A DNA stretch of 64,000 bases from Enterobacter bugandensis (GCF_900324475.1 NZ_LT992502.1:1984001-2048000), one strand, 5' to 3'; positions 48,213-59,676 are shown, counted from the first letter of the stretch. The notes: generated from the sequence alone by a model not told the origin. Translations and numbers: made by a program.

Positions 48213-48818
48213 TTAATTCAACCCTTCCGCTTTTAGCGCAGCGGCCACTGCTGGACGCTCCGCCACGCGCGCCATATACGATGCGATATGGTCCAACCCT
48301 TCCAGGTTCAGCTTAACCGCACGCGCCCAGCGCAGTACGGTAAACAGGTACGCGTCGGCAATGGTGAAGCGTGAACCACAAATCCACTGATCGTCTTTCA
48401 GCGATTCGTTAACATACTGCAGCTTTTTCTCCAGCAGAGCTCGCACGGTCGGCTTGTACTCTTCCGGCGTATCCGGGCGGAAGAGGGGGGTAAAACCTTT
48501 GTGCAGCTCGGTGGCGATATAGTTCAACCACTCCAGCGTTTTATAACGTGCGACGCTGCCGGTAGGGGCAAGGAGCTGGCGATCCGGTACGTTGTCCGCC
48601 AGGAACTGCATAATCGCCACGCCTTCGGTCAGCAGAGTTCCGTCATCCAGCAGCAGGGCCGGAACCTGCCCTTTTGGGTTAATCGCAAAAAAGTCATCCC
48701 CGTTTTCCAGGCGCTTTTTCATCAGATCAACGCCATCCAGCGTGAAATCTTTGCCGCTCTCGCGCAGGGTGATATGGGAAGCAAGAGAGCACGCGCCCGG
48801 TTTGTAGAACAGTTTCAT
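48213..48818 (-). CDS. gstA: Glutathione S-transferase GstA
   Basis: 201 residues, full length. Beta-class enzyme with Cys10 in [11 protein letters not shown] that contacts glutathione; thioredoxin-like domain 1-80, helical domain after. Conjugates glutathione to electrophiles. AAGGAG before its ATG. Confidence 0.97.
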   Translation of the reverse strand: MKLFYKPGACSLASHITLRESGKDFTLDGVDLMKKRLENGDDFFAINPKGQVPALLLDDGTLLTEGVAIMQFLADNVPDRQLLAPTGSVARYKTLEWLNYIATELHKGFTPLFRPDTPEEYKPTVRALLEKKLQYVNESLKDDQWICGSRFTIADAYLFTVLRWARAVKLNLEGLDHIASYMARVAERPAVAAALKAEGLN

Positions 48819-48868
48819 CGGTAACTCCTTTTTGCTGAGGTTTCAGCTATGTTAGTGCGCGAAGGGAC

Positions 48869-48898
48869 AAAAAAAAAGCCGCTAATCTCTTAGCGGCT
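48869..48898 (-). terminator. Terminator of dtpA
   Basis: AGCCGCTA / TAGCGGCT (48877-48884 / 48891-48898) followed on the minus strand by a nine-base T run. Confidence 0.93.
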
Positions 48899-48923
48899 TC
48901 TGTTCTGTCGTTTCTCTCAGATA

Positions 48924-50432
48924 TCACGCGGTAGCGGTTTTGTTCGCTTCCGCCGTCTTGTCGTCGTCCTGAGTCATTCGATTCAGTTTCGGCGCGGTCA
49001 GCAGCATCAGCGCCGCGATAACCGCCGTAGCGATACCAATCTGCATGAACACGGTACCGTAGACGTTCAGGGAGAGCAGCGGATCGGTCACGTTTTCTGG
49101 CACAGCCATCAGGTTCGCGATCTTACCGGCGATGATCGCCGCACCAGCAGTGGTCAGGAACCAGCTACCCATAATGAAGCCCATCAGACGCTGTGGAACC
49201 AGCTGTGCAACCATCGCCAGACCCAGACCGGAGATCATCAGTTCGCCGATAGACTGCAGCGCGTAGCTCAGGATCAGCCAGTTAACGGACACGATACCGG
49301 CGTCGGACGCAAACTTAGTCCCCAGCGGCAGCACCAGGAACGCACCAGAACAGAGCACCATACCCACCGCGAACTTGTGCGGCATTGGCAGACGATCGCC
49401 CATCTTGTTATAGATTGCGGCCAGAATCGGGGAACCGATCATGATCCAGAAGGGGTTCAGCGCCTGGAACTGCTCGGGTTCGAATGCGATACCCAGGATA
49501 GAGTGCTCAACGTTACGAATAGCGAAGAAGTTCAGAGAGGTTGGCATCTGGCTGTACAGCACGAAGAAGATAATCGCTTCCAGCATCAGAATGAACGCCA
49601 CAATCATCTTACGACGGGCTGCACCCTTCATAGCGAACGCTTCTTTTGCGAAGATGACCACGATGCCCAGCGCAACTACGCCCAGAACGGCACGAGCGAT
49701 ACCCTGGTTGTGCAGCAGCCAGGTGGCGATCGCCGCCAGGACGACAACGCCCACGATGGTAGCCAGCAGCTTGCCCATGTGGACAGGCTCGAAGTCAGGT
49801 TTTGAACCGTAGTCTTTCACCCAGTTGCGGCAGAACAGGAAGTTTACCACGGTGATCAGCATACCCACGAAGCTCAGCGCAAACGCCACGCTCCAGCCGA
49901 ATTTCGCGGCCAGCCATGGGGTTGCCAGCATGGAAAAGAAGGAACCGATGTTGATGGACATGTAGTACATGGTAAATGCACCGTCCAGACGTGGGTCATC
50001 TTTGCTGTAGCAGGTTGAGAGCAGGGAAGACGGGTTCGCTTTGAACAGGCCGTTACCCACGGCGATGGTTGCCATGCCCATGTAGACCACAGCCGCATCA
50101 TGTCCTGACCATGCAACCAGACCATAGCCAATAGCCAGAACAATGGCACCCAGCATAATGACGCGCTTAGTACCGAGAACTTTATCACCCAGCCAGCCGC
50201 CGATAGCAACCAGACCGTAAACGAGGGCACTAAAGGAGGAGAACAGCGTGATGGAATCGGCTTCGGACATACCCAGCTGTTTAACCAGGTAAACCGCCAT
50301 GATCCCTTGCAGGCCGTAGTAACCAAAACGCTCCCATAACTCGATAGAGAAGATGAGATAAAACGCTTTCGGTTGTTTAAAAGCGTTCAGACTCACGCTT
50401 TCATCTGTTGGTTTATTGTTTGCAGTCGACAC
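48924..50432 (-). CDS. dtpA: Di-/tripeptide proton symporter DtpA (TppB)
   Basis: 502 residues (E. coli 500), about fourteen membrane segments. POT/PTR2 family marks: [19 protein letters not shown] holds the ExxER proton motif; [17 protein letters not shown] is the PTR2 signature. Takes up di- and tripeptides. In E. coli expression responds to OmpR; the upstream region here is long. Confidence 0.97.
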   Translation of the reverse strand: MSTANNKPTDESVSLNAFKQPKAFYLIFSIELWERFGYYGLQGIMAVYLVKQLGMSEADSITLFSSFSALVYGLVAIGGWLGDKVLGTKRVIMLGAIVLAIGYGLVAWSGHDAAVVYMGMATIAVGNGLFKANPSSLLSTCYSKDDPRLDGAFTMYYMSINIGSFFSMLATPWLAAKFGWSVAFALSFVGMLITVVNFLFCRNWVKDYGSKPDFEPVHMGKLLATIVGVVVLAAIATWLLHNQGIARAVLGVVALGIVVIFAKEAFAMKGAARRKMIVAFILMLEAIIFFVLYSQMPTSLNFFAIRNVEHSILGIAFEPEQFQALNPFWIMIGSPILAAIYNKMGDRLPMPHKFAVGMVLCSGAFLVLPLGTKFASDAGIVSVNWLILSYALQSIGELMISGLGLAMVAQLVPQRLMGFIMGSWFLTTAGAAIIAGKIANLMAVPENVTDPLLSLNVYGTVFMQIGIATAVIAALMLLTAPKLNRMTQDDDKTAEANKTATA

Positions 50433-51023
50433 ATATACCTCTTTTTTTACATCCCATATTAACGGGGGTGTTCATAGCGTGATGGCCGTAGCCCATCCGC
50501 CTTATAGTTATATTGGGAGGAGAAACGGCGGGTAATGTTCACTATCCTGCCCCGTCTGGCAATACGTTTGTAATAATCTGTTACATATATCTTGAGCGGT
50601 ATAATTGTCGGCTTCTACAAATGTTATTTAGCGTTAAATTTTATACGATAACTAAAGGTAGTTTTTTCGACTGGTATACACCCATTGCGATGGGGTTTTG
50701 GCGATATGTTCTGCTATTTGCCGCTTGTTGTAGTGATATAGCCCATATTCTGAAAAATAGCTGGTCTGATCTTCCGGGTAAACGCATTTAAATCTTGCCC
50801 GGCAAAGGGTTTGCGATGACTTTGACTACAAAAAATCAACATGACGTTATCAGAGTGATCGCGATCACAGATGTATAGAAATTTTTGGCTATGAAAAAAG
50901 TATTAACCTGTTTGAGCGTTATAGAGCCGAACAAGTGACAAGTCAGAAGAAAGTAAGAGCGGACAAATAACGGCCAAAAGAAGAACGAACGGTAGTCCTT
51001 CTTTTGGTAGGGGATTATGACGA
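50433..51023. promoter_or_regulatory. Long dtpA-nth gap with CRP-like palindrome
   Basis: 591 bases without a convincing gene, lying upstream of dtpA and downstream of nth. AGTGATCGCGATCACA at 50854-50869 matches the CRP form TGTGA-N6-TCACA in 9 of 10 positions, about 420 bases before the dtpA ATG. That is far for direct control, so it may serve an unrecognised transcript or a distal promoter. An A/T-rich stretch near 50625-50660 may hold the dtpA promoter. Confidence 0.45.
50974..51007 (-). terminator. Terminator of the rsx-nth operon
   Basis: CCAAAAGAAG / CTTCTTTTGG arms (50974-50983 / 50998-51007) with a 14-base loop, 16 bases past the nth stop. GC-poor, the T run being part of the stem. 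Confidence 0.7.
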
Positions 51024-51659
51024 TCAGGGATAGACTTTTTCTTTATATTCGCAAAGATCTTCAATAACGCAGGAGCCGCAGCGCGGCTTTCGGGCTATGC
51101 AGGTATAACGACCGTGCAAAATCAGCCAGTGGTGGCAGTCAACCTTGAATTCGGCAGGAACCACTTTTAACAGCTTCTCTTCTACCTGCTCGACATTTTT
51201 CCCTGGGGCGAAATTTGTCCGGTTTGAGACGCGGAATATATGCGTATCAACGGCGATGGTCGGCCAGCCAAACGCGGTATTGAGCACAACGTTCGCGGTT
51301 TTACGCCCCACGCCCGGCAAGGCTTCCAGCGCGGCGCGATCTTCCGGTACTTCGCCTCCGTGCTGTTCCAGCAGGATCCGACAGGTCTTAATCACGTTCT
51401 CGGCTTTGCTGTTAAACAGGCCGATGGTTTTGATATAGGACTTCACGCCTTCCACGCCCAGCTCCAGCATGGCCTTCGGCGTATTGGCGACCGGATAGAG
51501 CAGGGCAGTGGCTTTATTGACGCTCACGTCGGTCGCCTGCGCAGAGAGCAACACCGCGATCAGCAGCTCAAACGGGGAGGTAAAATTCAGCTCCGTCGTC
51601 GGGTGCGGGTTCTCGTCCCGCAGACGGGTCAGGATCGCAATGCGCTTTTCTTTATTCAT
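51024..51659 (-). CDS. nth: Endonuclease III
   Basis: 211 residues, full length. Helix-hairpin-helix [17 protein letters not shown] carries the catalytic Lys, and the [4Fe-4S] cluster Cys are in [11 protein letters not shown] and DLC at the end. DNA glycosylase/AP lyase for oxidised pyrimidines. ATG overlaps the rsxE stop by 4 bases; last gene of the rsx operon. Confidence 0.98.
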   Translation of the reverse strand: MNKEKRIAILTRLRDENPHPTTELNFTSPFELLIAVLLSAQATDVSVNKATALLYPVANTPKAMLELGVEGVKSYIKTIGLFNSKAENVIKTCRILLEQHGGEVPEDRAALEALPGVGRKTANVVLNTAFGWPTIAVDTHIFRVSNRTNFAPGKNVEQVEEKLLKVVPAEFKVDCHHWLILHGRYTCIARKPRCGSCVIEDLCEYKEKVYP

Positions 51660-52342
51660 GAGGCCTTCTCGGGTGTCCCTTCCAGAACGCTGCGCTCAGC
51701 CGCGCGGCGCTTACGTTTCTCATCAATCAGGTATTTTATTGCCAGCATCATGCCGAGGCCAATAAACGCGCCGGGCGGCAGCATCGCCAGCAGGAACGGC
51801 GTATCGGTGTGAAACACCTCAACGCGCAGCGCTTTAGCCCAGCCGCCCAGCAGCGCATCTGCGCCGTCGAACAGCGTACCGTTGCCGAGGATTTCACGCA
51901 GCGAGCCCAGCACGAACATGGCGCACGTGGCGCCCATGCCAATGGAAAAACCATCCAGCGCCGACATGGCCGGGCTGTTTTTCACCGCGAACGCTTCCGC
52001 ACGCCCGACCACGATACAGTTGGTGACGATAAGAGGAATGAAGATCCCGAGCGACTGGTACAGACCAAACGCGTAGGCGTTAATCAGCATCTGGACAATA
52101 CTGACCACCGACGCAATGATCATGACGTAAATCGGAATACGAATTTCCGACGGCGTCCAGCGTCGCAGGGCAGAGATGGAGAGGTTGGTCAGGGTCAATA
52201 CCAGCGTGGTTGCCAGACCCAGACCGAGCGCGTTAGTGGCGGTGGATGTCACCGCCAGCAGGGGGCACATGCCCAGAAGCTGTACCAGCGCGGAGTTGTT
52301 TTTCCACAATCCCTGGACAATAACCTCTTTAACCTGGCTCAT
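51656..52342 (-). CDS. rsxE: Electron transport complex subunit RsxE
   Basis: 228 residues (E. coli 231), about six membrane segments; RnfE/NqrD family with the [14 protein letters not shown] start of segment 2. Part of the Rsx (Rnf-like) inner membrane complex that keeps SoxR reduced. Two-base gap to rsxG. Confidence 0.96.
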   Translation of the reverse strand: MSQVKEVIVQGLWKNNSALVQLLGMCPLLAVTSTATNALGLGLATTLVLTLTNLSISALRRWTPSEIRIPIYVMIIASVVSIVQMLINAYAFGLYQSLGIFIPLIVTNCIVVGRAEAFAVKNSPAMSALDGFSIGMGATCAMFVLGSLREILGNGTLFDGADALLGGWAKALRVEVFHTDTPFLLAMLPPGAFIGLGMMLAIKYLIDEKRKRRAAERSVLEGTPEKAS

Positions 52343-52344
52343 GA

Positions 52345-52965
52345 TTACTCCTCACAGGCCGGAAGATTGTTGATCTGCGCGGGCAGCGTTTCAGCGTACA
52401 GCCCGGCTCGTTTTACAGCGTTTACCACCGCCCGCGGGGTGATGGTTGCGCCCGTGAACTGGTCAAACTCGCCGCCGTCTTTCTTCACCGCAAACGCGGT
52501 GTCATCTTCACCATGGATCACTTTACCGGCAAAGTGCAAAATCCAGTCGCTCAGACGGGTTTCGATTTTATCGCCCAGGCCCGGCGTTTCATGATGTTCC
52601 GTCACGCGGGTGCCCAGGATGGTACCGGAGAAATCGCTGCCCACGAGCAGCTGAATGGCGCCGGAATAGCCGTCAGGCGCGGTCGCTTCCATCACCGCGC
52701 CGACGGGTTTATCCCCTTTGCGGGCGATAAAGAGGCGGTGCGGGCCTTTCCCAAGCTGCGGCGCGTCTACCACAAAGCAGCTTTTTTGCAGGTCATTATC
52801 GTAGAAATCGGACGGGATCACCTGATCGAACAGCGCCTTTTGCTGCTTCGAGGCCTGTTCTTCGATGGTCGTTTTGGTCAGCGCATTAACCAGTGCCGTC
52901 AGCCCCGTCAGGACCGCGGCGAAGACAGCCAGCGTGACGCCGTGTTTTTGCATCGTTTTTAACAT
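52345..52965 (-). CDS. rsxG: Electron transport complex subunit RsxG
   Basis: 206 residues from MLKTMQKHG, as in E. coli. One N-terminal membrane anchor and a periplasmic FMN-binding domain; the covalent FMN site is the Thr in [12 protein letters not shown]. Electron carrier of the complex. Confidence 0.97.
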   Translation of the reverse strand: MLKTMQKHGVTLAVFAAVLTGLTALVNALTKTTIEEQASKQQKALFDQVIPSDFYDNDLQKSCFVVDAPQLGKGPHRLFIARKGDKPVGAVMEATAPDGYSGAIQLLVGSDFSGTILGTRVTEHHETPGLGDKIETRLSDWILHFAGKVIHGEDDTAFAVKKDGGEFDQFTGATITPRAVVNAVKRAGLYAETLPAQINNLPACEE

Positions 52966-52975
52966 GGCGAAACCC

Positions 52976-54028
52976 TTAGCGATGGCCGTACACGCGCGGA
53001 CGCGTGTAATAGTCGATGAGCGGAACGGTAATATTGGCGAGCAGGACGGCAAAGGCCACGCCGTCCGGGTAGCCACCGAAGCTGCGGATGAGCCAAACCA
53101 GCAGGCCAGCCAGCGCGCCGAAGATCAGGCGTCCGCGGTTAGTCGTTGAGGCCGTCACCGGATCCGTCAGGATAAAGAAGGCACCCAGCATGGTCGCGCC
53201 GGAGAGCAGGTGCATCTGCGGGCTGGCCAGGGATTCAGGAGAGAATACCCAGCCCAGCGTGGCACAGACCGCCAGCGTCACGAGGAAGCTGACCGGAATA
53301 TGCCAGCGGATGGCCTTCTGCTGCAACAGGAACAGGCCGCCCAGCAGATACGCCAGGTTGACCCACTGCCAGCCGGCTCCCGCCAGCACGCCGCTGTAGA
53401 TGGCGGACTTCATGATTTGCTCAACGCTGTGCCCGGCGTGCAGGGACGTTTTAAACGTATCGAGCGGCGTCGCCTGGCTGATACCGTCCACGCCCATACG
53501 CAGCGCGTTCATATCAGCACCCAGCGCCGTATGGCCGGTAAAGATCACCTGCAGAGCATCCATAAAGCCGGGAACCGTGGCTGCAATCTCGTGCGGTGGC
53601 AGCCAGCTGGTCATCTGTACCGGGAAGGAGATCAGCAGCACCACGTAGCCAATCATCGCCGGGTTAAACGGGTTATGACCGAGGCCGCCATAGAGCTGTT
53701 TGGCAATAATCACGGCAAACACGGTGCCGAGCACCACCATCCACCACGGGGCAAGCGGGGGAATGCTGATGGCCAGCAGCAGGCCGGTCAGCAGAGCGGA
53801 GTTGTCCGCCAGGATGCGGGAAACCGCCATCTTGCGCAGCTTCAGCACGAGGGCTTCCGCGGCGACGGCGCTGGCGCATCCAAGAGCTATCTGGAACAGA
53901 GTTCCCCAGCCGAAAAACCAGCACTGAACGGCAATGCCCGGCAGCGCGGCCAGGCAGACCAGCATCATGATGCGCGAGGTCTGGCGCTGATTGTGGGTGT
54001 AAGGGGAACTTGCGATTCTGAAAACCAT
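52976..54028 (-). CDS. rsxD: Electron transport complex subunit RsxD
   Basis: 350 residues (E. coli 352), RnfD/NqrB family with about nine membrane segments; the covalent FMN Thr lies in [12 protein letters not shown]. Ends 10 bases before rsxG; starts immediately at the rsxC stop. Confidence 0.97.
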   Translation of the reverse strand: MVFRIASSPYTHNQRQTSRIMMLVCLAALPGIAVQCWFFGWGTLFQIALGCASAVAAEALVLKLRKMAVSRILADNSALLTGLLLAISIPPLAPWWMVVLGTVFAVIIAKQLYGGLGHNPFNPAMIGYVVLLISFPVQMTSWLPPHEIAATVPGFMDALQVIFTGHTALGADMNALRMGVDGISQATPLDTFKTSLHAGHSVEQIMKSAIYSGVLAGAGWQWVNLAYLLGGLFLLQQKAIRWHIPVSFLVTLAVCATLGWVFSPESLASPQMHLLSGATMLGAFFILTDPVTASTTNRGRLIFGALAGLLVWLIRSFGGYPDGVAFAVLLANITVPLIDYYTRPRVYGHR

Positions 54029-56050
54029 TTAATCCTCGTTTACGGCTTGCTGTGCGGCTTTCTTTGCCTGAACGCGCGCAATGGCGGCGGCGACGGCGGC
54101 CTTGCGCGGGTCATCGTTGGCGGCCTGCGGCTGCTCTTCCTGCTGTGCTGCTTTGCGCGCTTTGGCGCGGGCTATCGCCGCTTCAACGGCGGCTTTGCGT
54201 GGGTCGACCGGTGCTTCAGGTTCTGCGGCTGGCGCCTGCTGCGCTGCTTTGCGCGCTTTGGCGCGGGCAATCGCCGCTTCGACGGCGGCTTTACGCGGAT
54301 CGACCGGTTCCTGTTCAACCACCACTGGCTGCTCCCCAGCCTTGCGCGCTTTGGCACGGGCAATCGCCGCTTCGACGGCGGCTTTGCGTGGATCGATTTC
54401 AGCTTCCGGCTGCGCCGCTTGCGCTTTTTCCGCCTGACGGGCGCGGGCCGCAGCTTTACGCGCTTCGCGGGCGGCAATCGCTTCGCTGTTATCCGGTTTT
54501 TCACCGGCCTGGATCACCAGCGTCTGGGCGGCACTGGCTTTTTTCTCGCGAACGCGCGCCAGTGCGGCGTTGATTGCATCCTGATCCTTCCCGGCAGGCT
54601 GAACGGCGGCCTGCTTATGTCGCTCCTGACGAGCCATCTTCTCACGTTCGAGACGCGCCTGACGCGCTTCGAAACGTGCCTTGGCTTCCGCGGCGCGTTT
54701 TTCTTCCATGGAGATGGCATTAATCTCGGCCTTCTCCTGGCGGAAGTACTGCACCAGCGGAATGTTGCTTGGGCAGACCCAGGCGCAGGCGCCGCATTCG
54801 ATGCAGTCGGCCAGGTTATGGGCTTTGGCTTTATCGTGCTGCTGGCCTTTGCTGTACCAGTACAGCTGCTGCGGGAGGAGATCCGCCGGGCAGGCATCGG
54901 CACAGGCGCTGCAGCGGATGCAGCCTTTCTCTTCCTGCTCCTCCCCCATTTCGGTTGGGGAAGGGGCGAGCAGGCAGTTGGTGATTTTCACTACCGGAAC
55001 GTCGAGCCACGGCAGGGTAAAGCCCATCAGCGGACCGCCCATGATCACCATCTGGTCGCTGGCAGGGCAAAAATCAGCCTGTTCCAGCAGATGGCGCACC
55101 GGCGTGCCGAGGCGCGCCCAGACGTTACCCGGACGAGAGACAGACTCTCCGGTCAGCGTTACCACGCGCTCGGTCAACGGCTCGCCGTCAATCACCGCAC
55201 GCTTGACGGCGTAAGCGGTGCCGACGTTTTGCATCAGCACGCCGATATCCGAAGAGCGTCCGCCGTGCGGGACCTGCTTACCGGTGAGGATTTGCGTCAG
55301 CTGCTTTGCGCCGCCAGAGGGGTACTTGGTCGGAATAACGCGCAGGGCGATATCATGGCTACCGGCCAGTACGGCGCGCAGCATTGAAATAGCCTGCGGT
55401 TTATTGTCTTCGATACCGATCAGCACTTCCCGCGGCTGCAGAATATGCGCGAGGATGCGGATGCCTTCCACCACCTGGGCGGCGCAGTCCTGCATCAGAC
55501 GATCGTCGGCGGTGATGTACGGTTCGCACTCGGCGGCGTTGATAATCAGCGTCTGAATCTTATCGCCACCACCGCGCAGCTTGACGCCGGTCGGGAAGCC
55601 CGCGCCGCCAAGCCCCGCGACGCCGAACTGATGAATACGCTCAATGAGCGCTTCGCGGCTCTGGCTGCGGTAGTCGCTCCAGCCGTCACGGTCAATCCAG
55701 CGATCTTCGCCGTCGGCTTCAATAATCACGCTCAGTTCCGACAACGCGGACGGATGCGCCACCGTATGAGGGGCAATTGCCACCACTTTCCCGGAAGTAG
55801 GGGCGTGTACCGGCAGCATACGTCCGCGTCCGAAGGTCAGCGGCTGACCGCGCAGCACCGTATCGCCTTCTTTCACGCACAGCTCGCCCTCAGCGCCAAT
55901 ATGCTGCTTGAGCGGCATGACGTAACGCGTCGCCAGCGGAATTTGACGCAGCGGCGTGCCGTTGGACTGGGTTTTCATCTCTGGCGGATGGATACCGCCG
56001 TCAAAGTCCCAGATCTTCTCTTTTCTGAAAGCAGAAAATAACTTAAGCAT
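54029..56050 (-). CDS. rsxC: Electron transport complex subunit RsxC
   Basis: 673 residues from [10 protein letters not shown] (a 24-residue longer frame runs into rsxB). Residues 1-~350 bind FMN/NADH ([13 protein letters not shown]). Two ferredoxin motifs [12 protein letters not shown] and [12 protein letters not shown] hold two [4Fe-4S] clusters. The last 170 residues are Ala/Lys/Arg-rich repeats. E. coli RsxC is 740 residues; the difference lies in repeat number. Confidence 0.96.
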   Translation of the reverse strand: MLKLFSAFRKEKIWDFDGGIHPPEMKTQSNGTPLRQIPLATRYVMPLKQHIGAEGELCVKEGDTVLRGQPLTFGRGRMLPVHAPTSGKVVAIAPHTVAHPSALSELSVIIEADGEDRWIDRDGWSDYRSQSREALIERIHQFGVAGLGGAGFPTGVKLRGGGDKIQTLIINAAECEPYITADDRLMQDCAAQVVEGIRILAHILQPREVLIGIEDNKPQAISMLRAVLAGSHDIALRVIPTKYPSGGAKQLTQILTGKQVPHGGRSSDIGVLMQNVGTAYAVKRAVIDGEPLTERVVTLTGESVSRPGNVWARLGTPVRHLLEQADFCPASDQMVIMGGPLMGFTLPWLDVPVVKITNCLLAPSPTEMGEEQEEKGCIRCSACADACPADLLPQQLYWYSKGQQHDKAKAHNLADCIECGACAWVCPSNIPLVQYFRQEKAEINAISMEEKRAAEAKARFEARQARLEREKMARQERHKQAAVQPAGKDQDAINAALARVREKKASAAQTLVIQAGEKPDNSEAIAAREARKAAARARQAEKAQAAQPEAEIDPRKAAVEAAIARAKARKAGEQPVVVEQEPVDPRKAAVEAAIARAKARKAAQQAPAAEPEAPVDPRKAAVEAAIARAKARKAAQQEEQPQAANDDPRKAAVAAAIARVQAKKAAQQAVNED
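54032..54394 (-). repeat. Four in-frame repeats in the RsxC tail
   Basis: Residues 553-673 consist of four units opening [19 protein letters not shown] (last copy changed to [15 protein letters not shown]) with 8-13-residue linkers rich in Gln, Pro and Glu. Predicted charged alpha helices. At DNA level the units are near-identical about 93-96 base repeats. Confidence 0.95.
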
Positions 56051-56621
56051 GTTGTTCCACAGGAATATTACGAACCGGAATGGTTTGAAGATCCCACTTC
56101 CAGCTTTCGGTAGTCGTTTCAACCGGGCGCAGCTCTATACATTGCGTCGGGCAGGGGGCCACGCAGAGGTTACAGCCGGTGCAGAGATCCGCCACAACGG
56201 TGTGCATGGCGCGCGTTGCGCCAACAATGGCGTCGACCGGACAGGCCTGAATACATTTGGTGCAGCCGATGCAGTTTGCTTCGTCGATCACCGCGAGGGC
56301 ACGGACCGGCTCCTGGACTTCCGCATCGCCATCAACGGGCTGCGGATCGACGTTAAGCAGGGCGGCAATTTTCAGCATCACCGCTTCGCCGCCGGGCGCA
56401 CAGCGGTTAATTTTTTCACCCTGAATGCCTACCGCTTCAGCGTAAGGGCGGCAGCCTGGGTAGCCGCACTGTCCACACTGACTTTGCGGCAAAAGCTCAT
56501 CAATTTTTTCAACAACAGGATCGTCCTCTACCGCGAAACGGCGGGAGGCGTAGCCCAGGATAAGGCCAAACACCAACCCCAGGACGCTGATAGAGGCGAT
56601 GGCAATCCAGATAGCACTCAT
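56043..56621 (-). CDS. rsxB: Electron transport complex subunit RsxB
   Basis: 192 residues, same as E. coli. N-terminal membrane anchor, the four-Cys domain [15 protein letters not shown], then two ferredoxin motifs [12 protein letters not shown] and [12 protein letters not shown]. Passes electrons through iron-sulfur clusters. Overlaps rsxC by 8 bases. Confidence 0.98.
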   Translation of the reverse strand: MSAIWIAIASISVLGLVFGLILGYASRRFAVEDDPVVEKIDELLPQSQCGQCGYPGCRPYAEAVGIQGEKINRCAPGGEAVMLKIAALLNVDPQPVDGDAEVQEPVRALAVIDEANCIGCTKCIQACPVDAIVGATRAMHTVVADLCTGCNLCVAPCPTQCIELRPVETTTESWKWDLQTIPVRNIPVEQHA

Positions 56622-57202
56622 TACAACTTCACCAGACCACTAAAGCCCATAAAGGCCAGAGACATTAAACCCGCGGTCACCAGCGCAATGGCATTACCGC
56701 GAAATGGCGCAGGGATATCCGCTGCTGCCAGACGTTCGCGAATCGACGCGAACAGCACCATAACAAATGAGAAACCGACAGCGGCGGAGAAGCCGTACAG
56801 CGCCGACTGCATGAAGTTATGGCCAAGGTTGATGTTCAGCAGCGCCACGCCAAGCACCGCACAGTTGGTGGTGATCAGCGGCAGGAAGATACCCAGCAGG
56901 CGATAGAGCGCCGGGCTGGTTTTGCGTACCACCATTTCGGTAAATTGCACCACCACCGCGATAACCAGAATAAAGGCCAGCGTACGGAGATAGGTTAACC
57001 CCAGCGGGATGAGGATCCAGGTATCAATCCACCACGCGCAGATGGACGCCAGCGTCATGACGAAGGTCGTCGCCAGCCCCATGCCCATCGCTGTTTCCAG
57101 CTTTTTGGAAACGCCCATAAACGGGCACAGGCCAAGGAACTTCACCAGAACGAAGTTGTTAACCAGCACGGTGCCGACAAAGAGCAGTAAGTAATCGGTC
57201 AT
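56621..57202 (-). CDS. rsxA: Electron transport complex subunit RsxA
   Basis: 193 residues, RnfA/NqrE family, six membrane segments; paralogous to RsxE. Start of [20 protein letters not shown] carries the conserved Cys near the membrane. First gene of rsxABCDGE-nth; shares one base with rsxB. Confidence 0.98.
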   Translation of the reverse strand: MTDYLLLFVGTVLVNNFVLVKFLGLCPFMGVSKKLETAMGMGLATTFVMTLASICAWWIDTWILIPLGLTYLRTLAFILVIAVVVQFTEMVVRKTSPALYRLLGIFLPLITTNCAVLGVALLNINLGHNFMQSALYGFSAAVGFSFVMVLFASIRERLAAADIPAPFRGNAIALVTAGLMSLAFMGFSGLVKL

Positions 57203-57278
57203 TATTTAGCCTGAAATAAAAAAGCCGCCTATTATCGGACAAACCGGGGCAGGCGACAACAGGTTATCTGTAAGGTTA

Positions 57279-57719
57279 TTACGGGTTCACGAAGGTGTTT
57301 TTCACACGCGTTGAACGTTTGAAATAGGGCACCAGCAGCGCCGCGGCCAGTAACGGGAAAAGCAGCTGGCGGACAGCAAGCGCGTCAGACACGGGCGAGA
57401 AAGCAAACGCTTTAACCGCCAGCAGGACCGAGACCAGCAGCCAGATAATGTAGTGCTTAGGCACACTCTTGCGGCGCTTAAAGAAGGCGATAGTCAGCCA
57501 CAGGGTGTAGTACCACATCCCAATCGCGAAAACGAACGACACAAACCACATCGCTATATTCAGCACGCTTTGCGACATCAGGGTCTGAATAGCGTGAGGG
57601 GTAATCAATGCGGTGGTATAAAGCAGCAGCGCAAGCGATGCGCTTAATAAGGCAACCAGCAGCCATGCCAGTGGGGCGATTAACCAGCCTCCGATGCGTT
57701 CTCCAGGCGTTGCGGTCAT
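57279..57719 (-). CDS. ydgK: Inner membrane protein YdgK (DUF2569)
   Basis: 146 residues from MTATPGERIGG (a start four codons earlier is possible). Four membrane segments; YYTLWLTIAFFKRRK and VPKHYIIWLL match E. coli YdgK closely, and both end in TFVNP. Function unknown. Upstream of rsxA on the same strand. Confidence 0.92.
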   Translation of the reverse strand: MTATPGERIGGWLIAPLAWLLVALLSASLALLLYTTALITPHAIQTLMSQSVLNIAMWFVSFVFAIGMWYYTLWLTIAFFKRRKSVPKHYIIWLLVSVLLAVKAFAFSPVSDALAVRQLLFPLLAAALLVPYFKRSTRVKNTFVNP

Positions 57720-57805
57720 GAACTCTCCCATTATCTGCGCGAAATGTTGTACAGCCAGTTTGCAGGGCGGAGAGTATATAACATTTCGCGCGGATGGCTA
57801 CTTTC

Positions 57806-58021
57806 TTATAAAACGTAACGCCATACGGACTTCGGCACCTCGCCGACGTTAAACAAGCGTCCGCCGGAGACCAGCTCCGCACGGCGATGGTCAGCGGCGC
57901 GATACATATTGATAATGTCCTGATTATCCGACAGGGTGTAGTTCAGATGGTCAAACAGTTTTTCCAGGCTCTCAAGCGAATTGATCTTGCGAAATTTTAA
58001 TAAATAGTCCTGAACTGTCAT
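57806..58021 (-). CDS. cnu: Cnu (YdgT), Hha-family H-NS co-factor
   Basis: 71 residues, full length. [20 protein letters not shown] and [20 protein letters not shown] are the Hha/YdgT signature. It binds H-NS and StpA and modulates silencing, and binds near oriC. Lies between blr and ydgK as in E. coli. Confidence 0.98.
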   Translation of the reverse strand: MTVQDYLLKFRKINSLESLEKLFDHLNYTLSDNQDIINMYRAADHRRAELVSGGRLFNVGEVPKSVWRYVL

Positions 58022-58254
58022 ATTAATAATTTTCCATATAAAAGTGAGTAATACCAGTTAAGGTAATTCGGTCAAATAATAAACGGATTAATACAGACGT
58101 AAACAGCCCACTCAGATAACGCGACGAAATTAGGAGTTTTCTTTGCTGAAATTCAGGCACCGAAGGTGATGCCTGGAAGAGAAGGTTAACCGCGTTCACC
58201 AGGGCTGGCAATACGAAACTGACACATTATGTCACTCTTTAAAGCAGCAACCGG

Positions 58255-58392
58255 TTACTTAGGATGGGTGACGGCAGCAGGCTCCGGCGGCTGGTAGTTA
58301 TCAATATGGCTGGCTACGCCGAGCAAAATGACCGAAACCCCAAGAACAATCCATCCCGCTAATTCAATGATTCGATTAATAATTGATGCCAT
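58255..58392 (-). CDS. blr: Small membrane protein Blr
   Basis: 45 residues from ATG 58390-58392. One membrane segment (ELAGWIVLGVSVILLGVASH) and the tail IDNYQPPEP match E. coli Blr (41 residues), a divisome-associated peptide linked to beta-lactam tolerance. The E. coli start aligns with ATT here, so the start used lies four codons upstream, without a strong ribosome site (ACAGTGAATC). Confidence 0.9.
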   Translation of the reverse strand: MASIINRIIELAGWIVLGVSVILLGVASHIDNYQPPEPAAVTHPK

Positions 58393-58621
58393 GATTCACT
58401 GTTGTAATTTATCCATAAATACAGGTCGCAAATGTTACAGCGCTGTTTCTCTGACGGCAAGCGCTTTGGGAACGATTCCCTTAAACAAAATCAGAAGGTT
58501 AATACTATGTAACAAAAATAGCCGGTACAGCCTGCTATTTTAAGCGCCATGGCTCATTATTAATGAGGACAATGCCAGAAAAGCCAGTATGAAATAAGAA
58601 ATGCAAAAAGAGGACAACACG

Positions 58622-59662
58622 ATGAGTGATAACATCCGCGTCGGGCTTATAGGCTACGGGTACGCGAGCAAAACGTTTCATGCGCCTCTGATAGCCGGAA
58701 CGCCGGGAATGGCGCTGGCGGCGGTATCCAGCAGCGACGCCGCCAAAGTCCACGCTGACTGGCCCGCAGTGCCGGTTGTCTCCGAGCCTAAACACCTTTT
58801 CAACGATCCGAATATCGATTTAATTGTTATTCCCACCCCGAACGACACGCACTTCCCGCTGGCGAAAGCCGCGCTGGAAGCCGGGAAGCACGTCGTTGTT
58901 GACAAACCCTTCACCGTGACGTTGTCACAGGCGCGTGAGCTGGAGGCGCTGGCAAAAAGCCTGGGCAGAGTGCTGTCCGTTTTCCATAACCGCCGCTGGG
59001 ATAGCGACTTCCTGACGGTAAAAACGCTTCTCGGGGAAGGCACGTTAGGAGAGATTGTTTTTTTTGAATCACATTTTGACCGCTTCCGTCCGCAGGTGAG
59101 AAACCGCTGGCGCGAGCAGGCCGGTCCGGGCAGCGGCATCTGGTACGATTTAGCCCCGCATCTGCTGGACCAGGCCGTGAATCTGTTTGGGCTGCCGGTG
59201 AGCATGACGGTCGATCTGGCCCAGCTGAGGCCCGGTGCGCAGACAACGGATTACTTCCACGCGGTGTTGAGTTACCCGCAGCGGCGGATTGTGCTGCACG
59301 GCACGATGGTCGCGGCCGCGGAATCTGCCCGCTATATCATCCACGGCACGCGCGGGAGCTACGTGAAGTTTGGCCTCGATCCGCAGGAAGACCGCCTCAA
59401 AAACGGTGAACGTCTGCCGCAGGAAGACTGGGGCTATGATATGCGCGACGGCGTCGTGACACGGACGGAAGGTGAGGAGCTGGTTGAGGAAACCCTGTTA
59501 ACGATCCCGGGTAACTATCCGGCTTATTATGCTGCCATCCGCGATGCGCTTAACGGCACGGGGGAGAACCCTGTTCCGGCCAGCCAGGCGATTCAGATTA
59601 TGGAGCTGATTGAGCTGGGGATCGAATCTGCCAAACATCGCGCCACGCTCTGTCTGGCATAA
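58622..59662 (+). CDS. ydgJ: Gfo/Idh/MocA-family oxidoreductase YdgJ
   Basis: 346 residues from MSDNIRVGLIGYGYASKTFH, same as E. coli; GAGG upstream. Rossmann start GLIGYGYASK, catalytic KPF in VVDKPFTV. NAD(P)-dependent dehydrogenase, sugar substrate unknown. Divergent from blr; 58393-58621 holds the promoters and no other gene. Confidence 0.95.
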   Translation: MSDNIRVGLIGYGYASKTFHAPLIAGTPGMALAAVSSSDAAKVHADWPAVPVVSEPKHLFNDPNIDLIVIPTPNDTHFPLAKAALEAGKHVVVDKPFTVTLSQARELEALAKSLGRVLSVFHNRRWDSDFLTVKTLLGEGTLGEIVFFESHFDRFRPQVRNRWREQAGPGSGIWYDLAPHLLDQAVNLFGLPVSMTVDLAQLRPGAQTTDYFHAVLSYPQRRIVLHGTMVAAAESARYIIHGTRGSYVKFGLDPQEDRLKNGERLPQEDWGYDMRDGVVTRTEGEELVEETLLTIPGNYPAYYAAIRDALNGTGENPVPASQAIQIMELIELGIESAKHRATLCLA

Positions 59663-59676
59663 GTTTTGACGTTGTT

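Noticed and set aside
50513..50791. 92-codon frame in the gap before dtpA
   Set aside because: No ribosome site, no family resemblance, A/T-driven composition with many Cys, Phe and Tyr; treated as non-coding.
53210..55387. 725-codon open frame on the plus strand across rsxD and rsxC
   Set aside because: It is the complement of two intact, recognisable genes; the length results from GC-rich repetitive Ala/Lys/Arg codons in the rsxC tail.
58023..58211. 62-codon frame between blr and cnu
   Set aside because: No ribosome site and no likeness to known small proteins; the region is better explained as cnu leader DNA.
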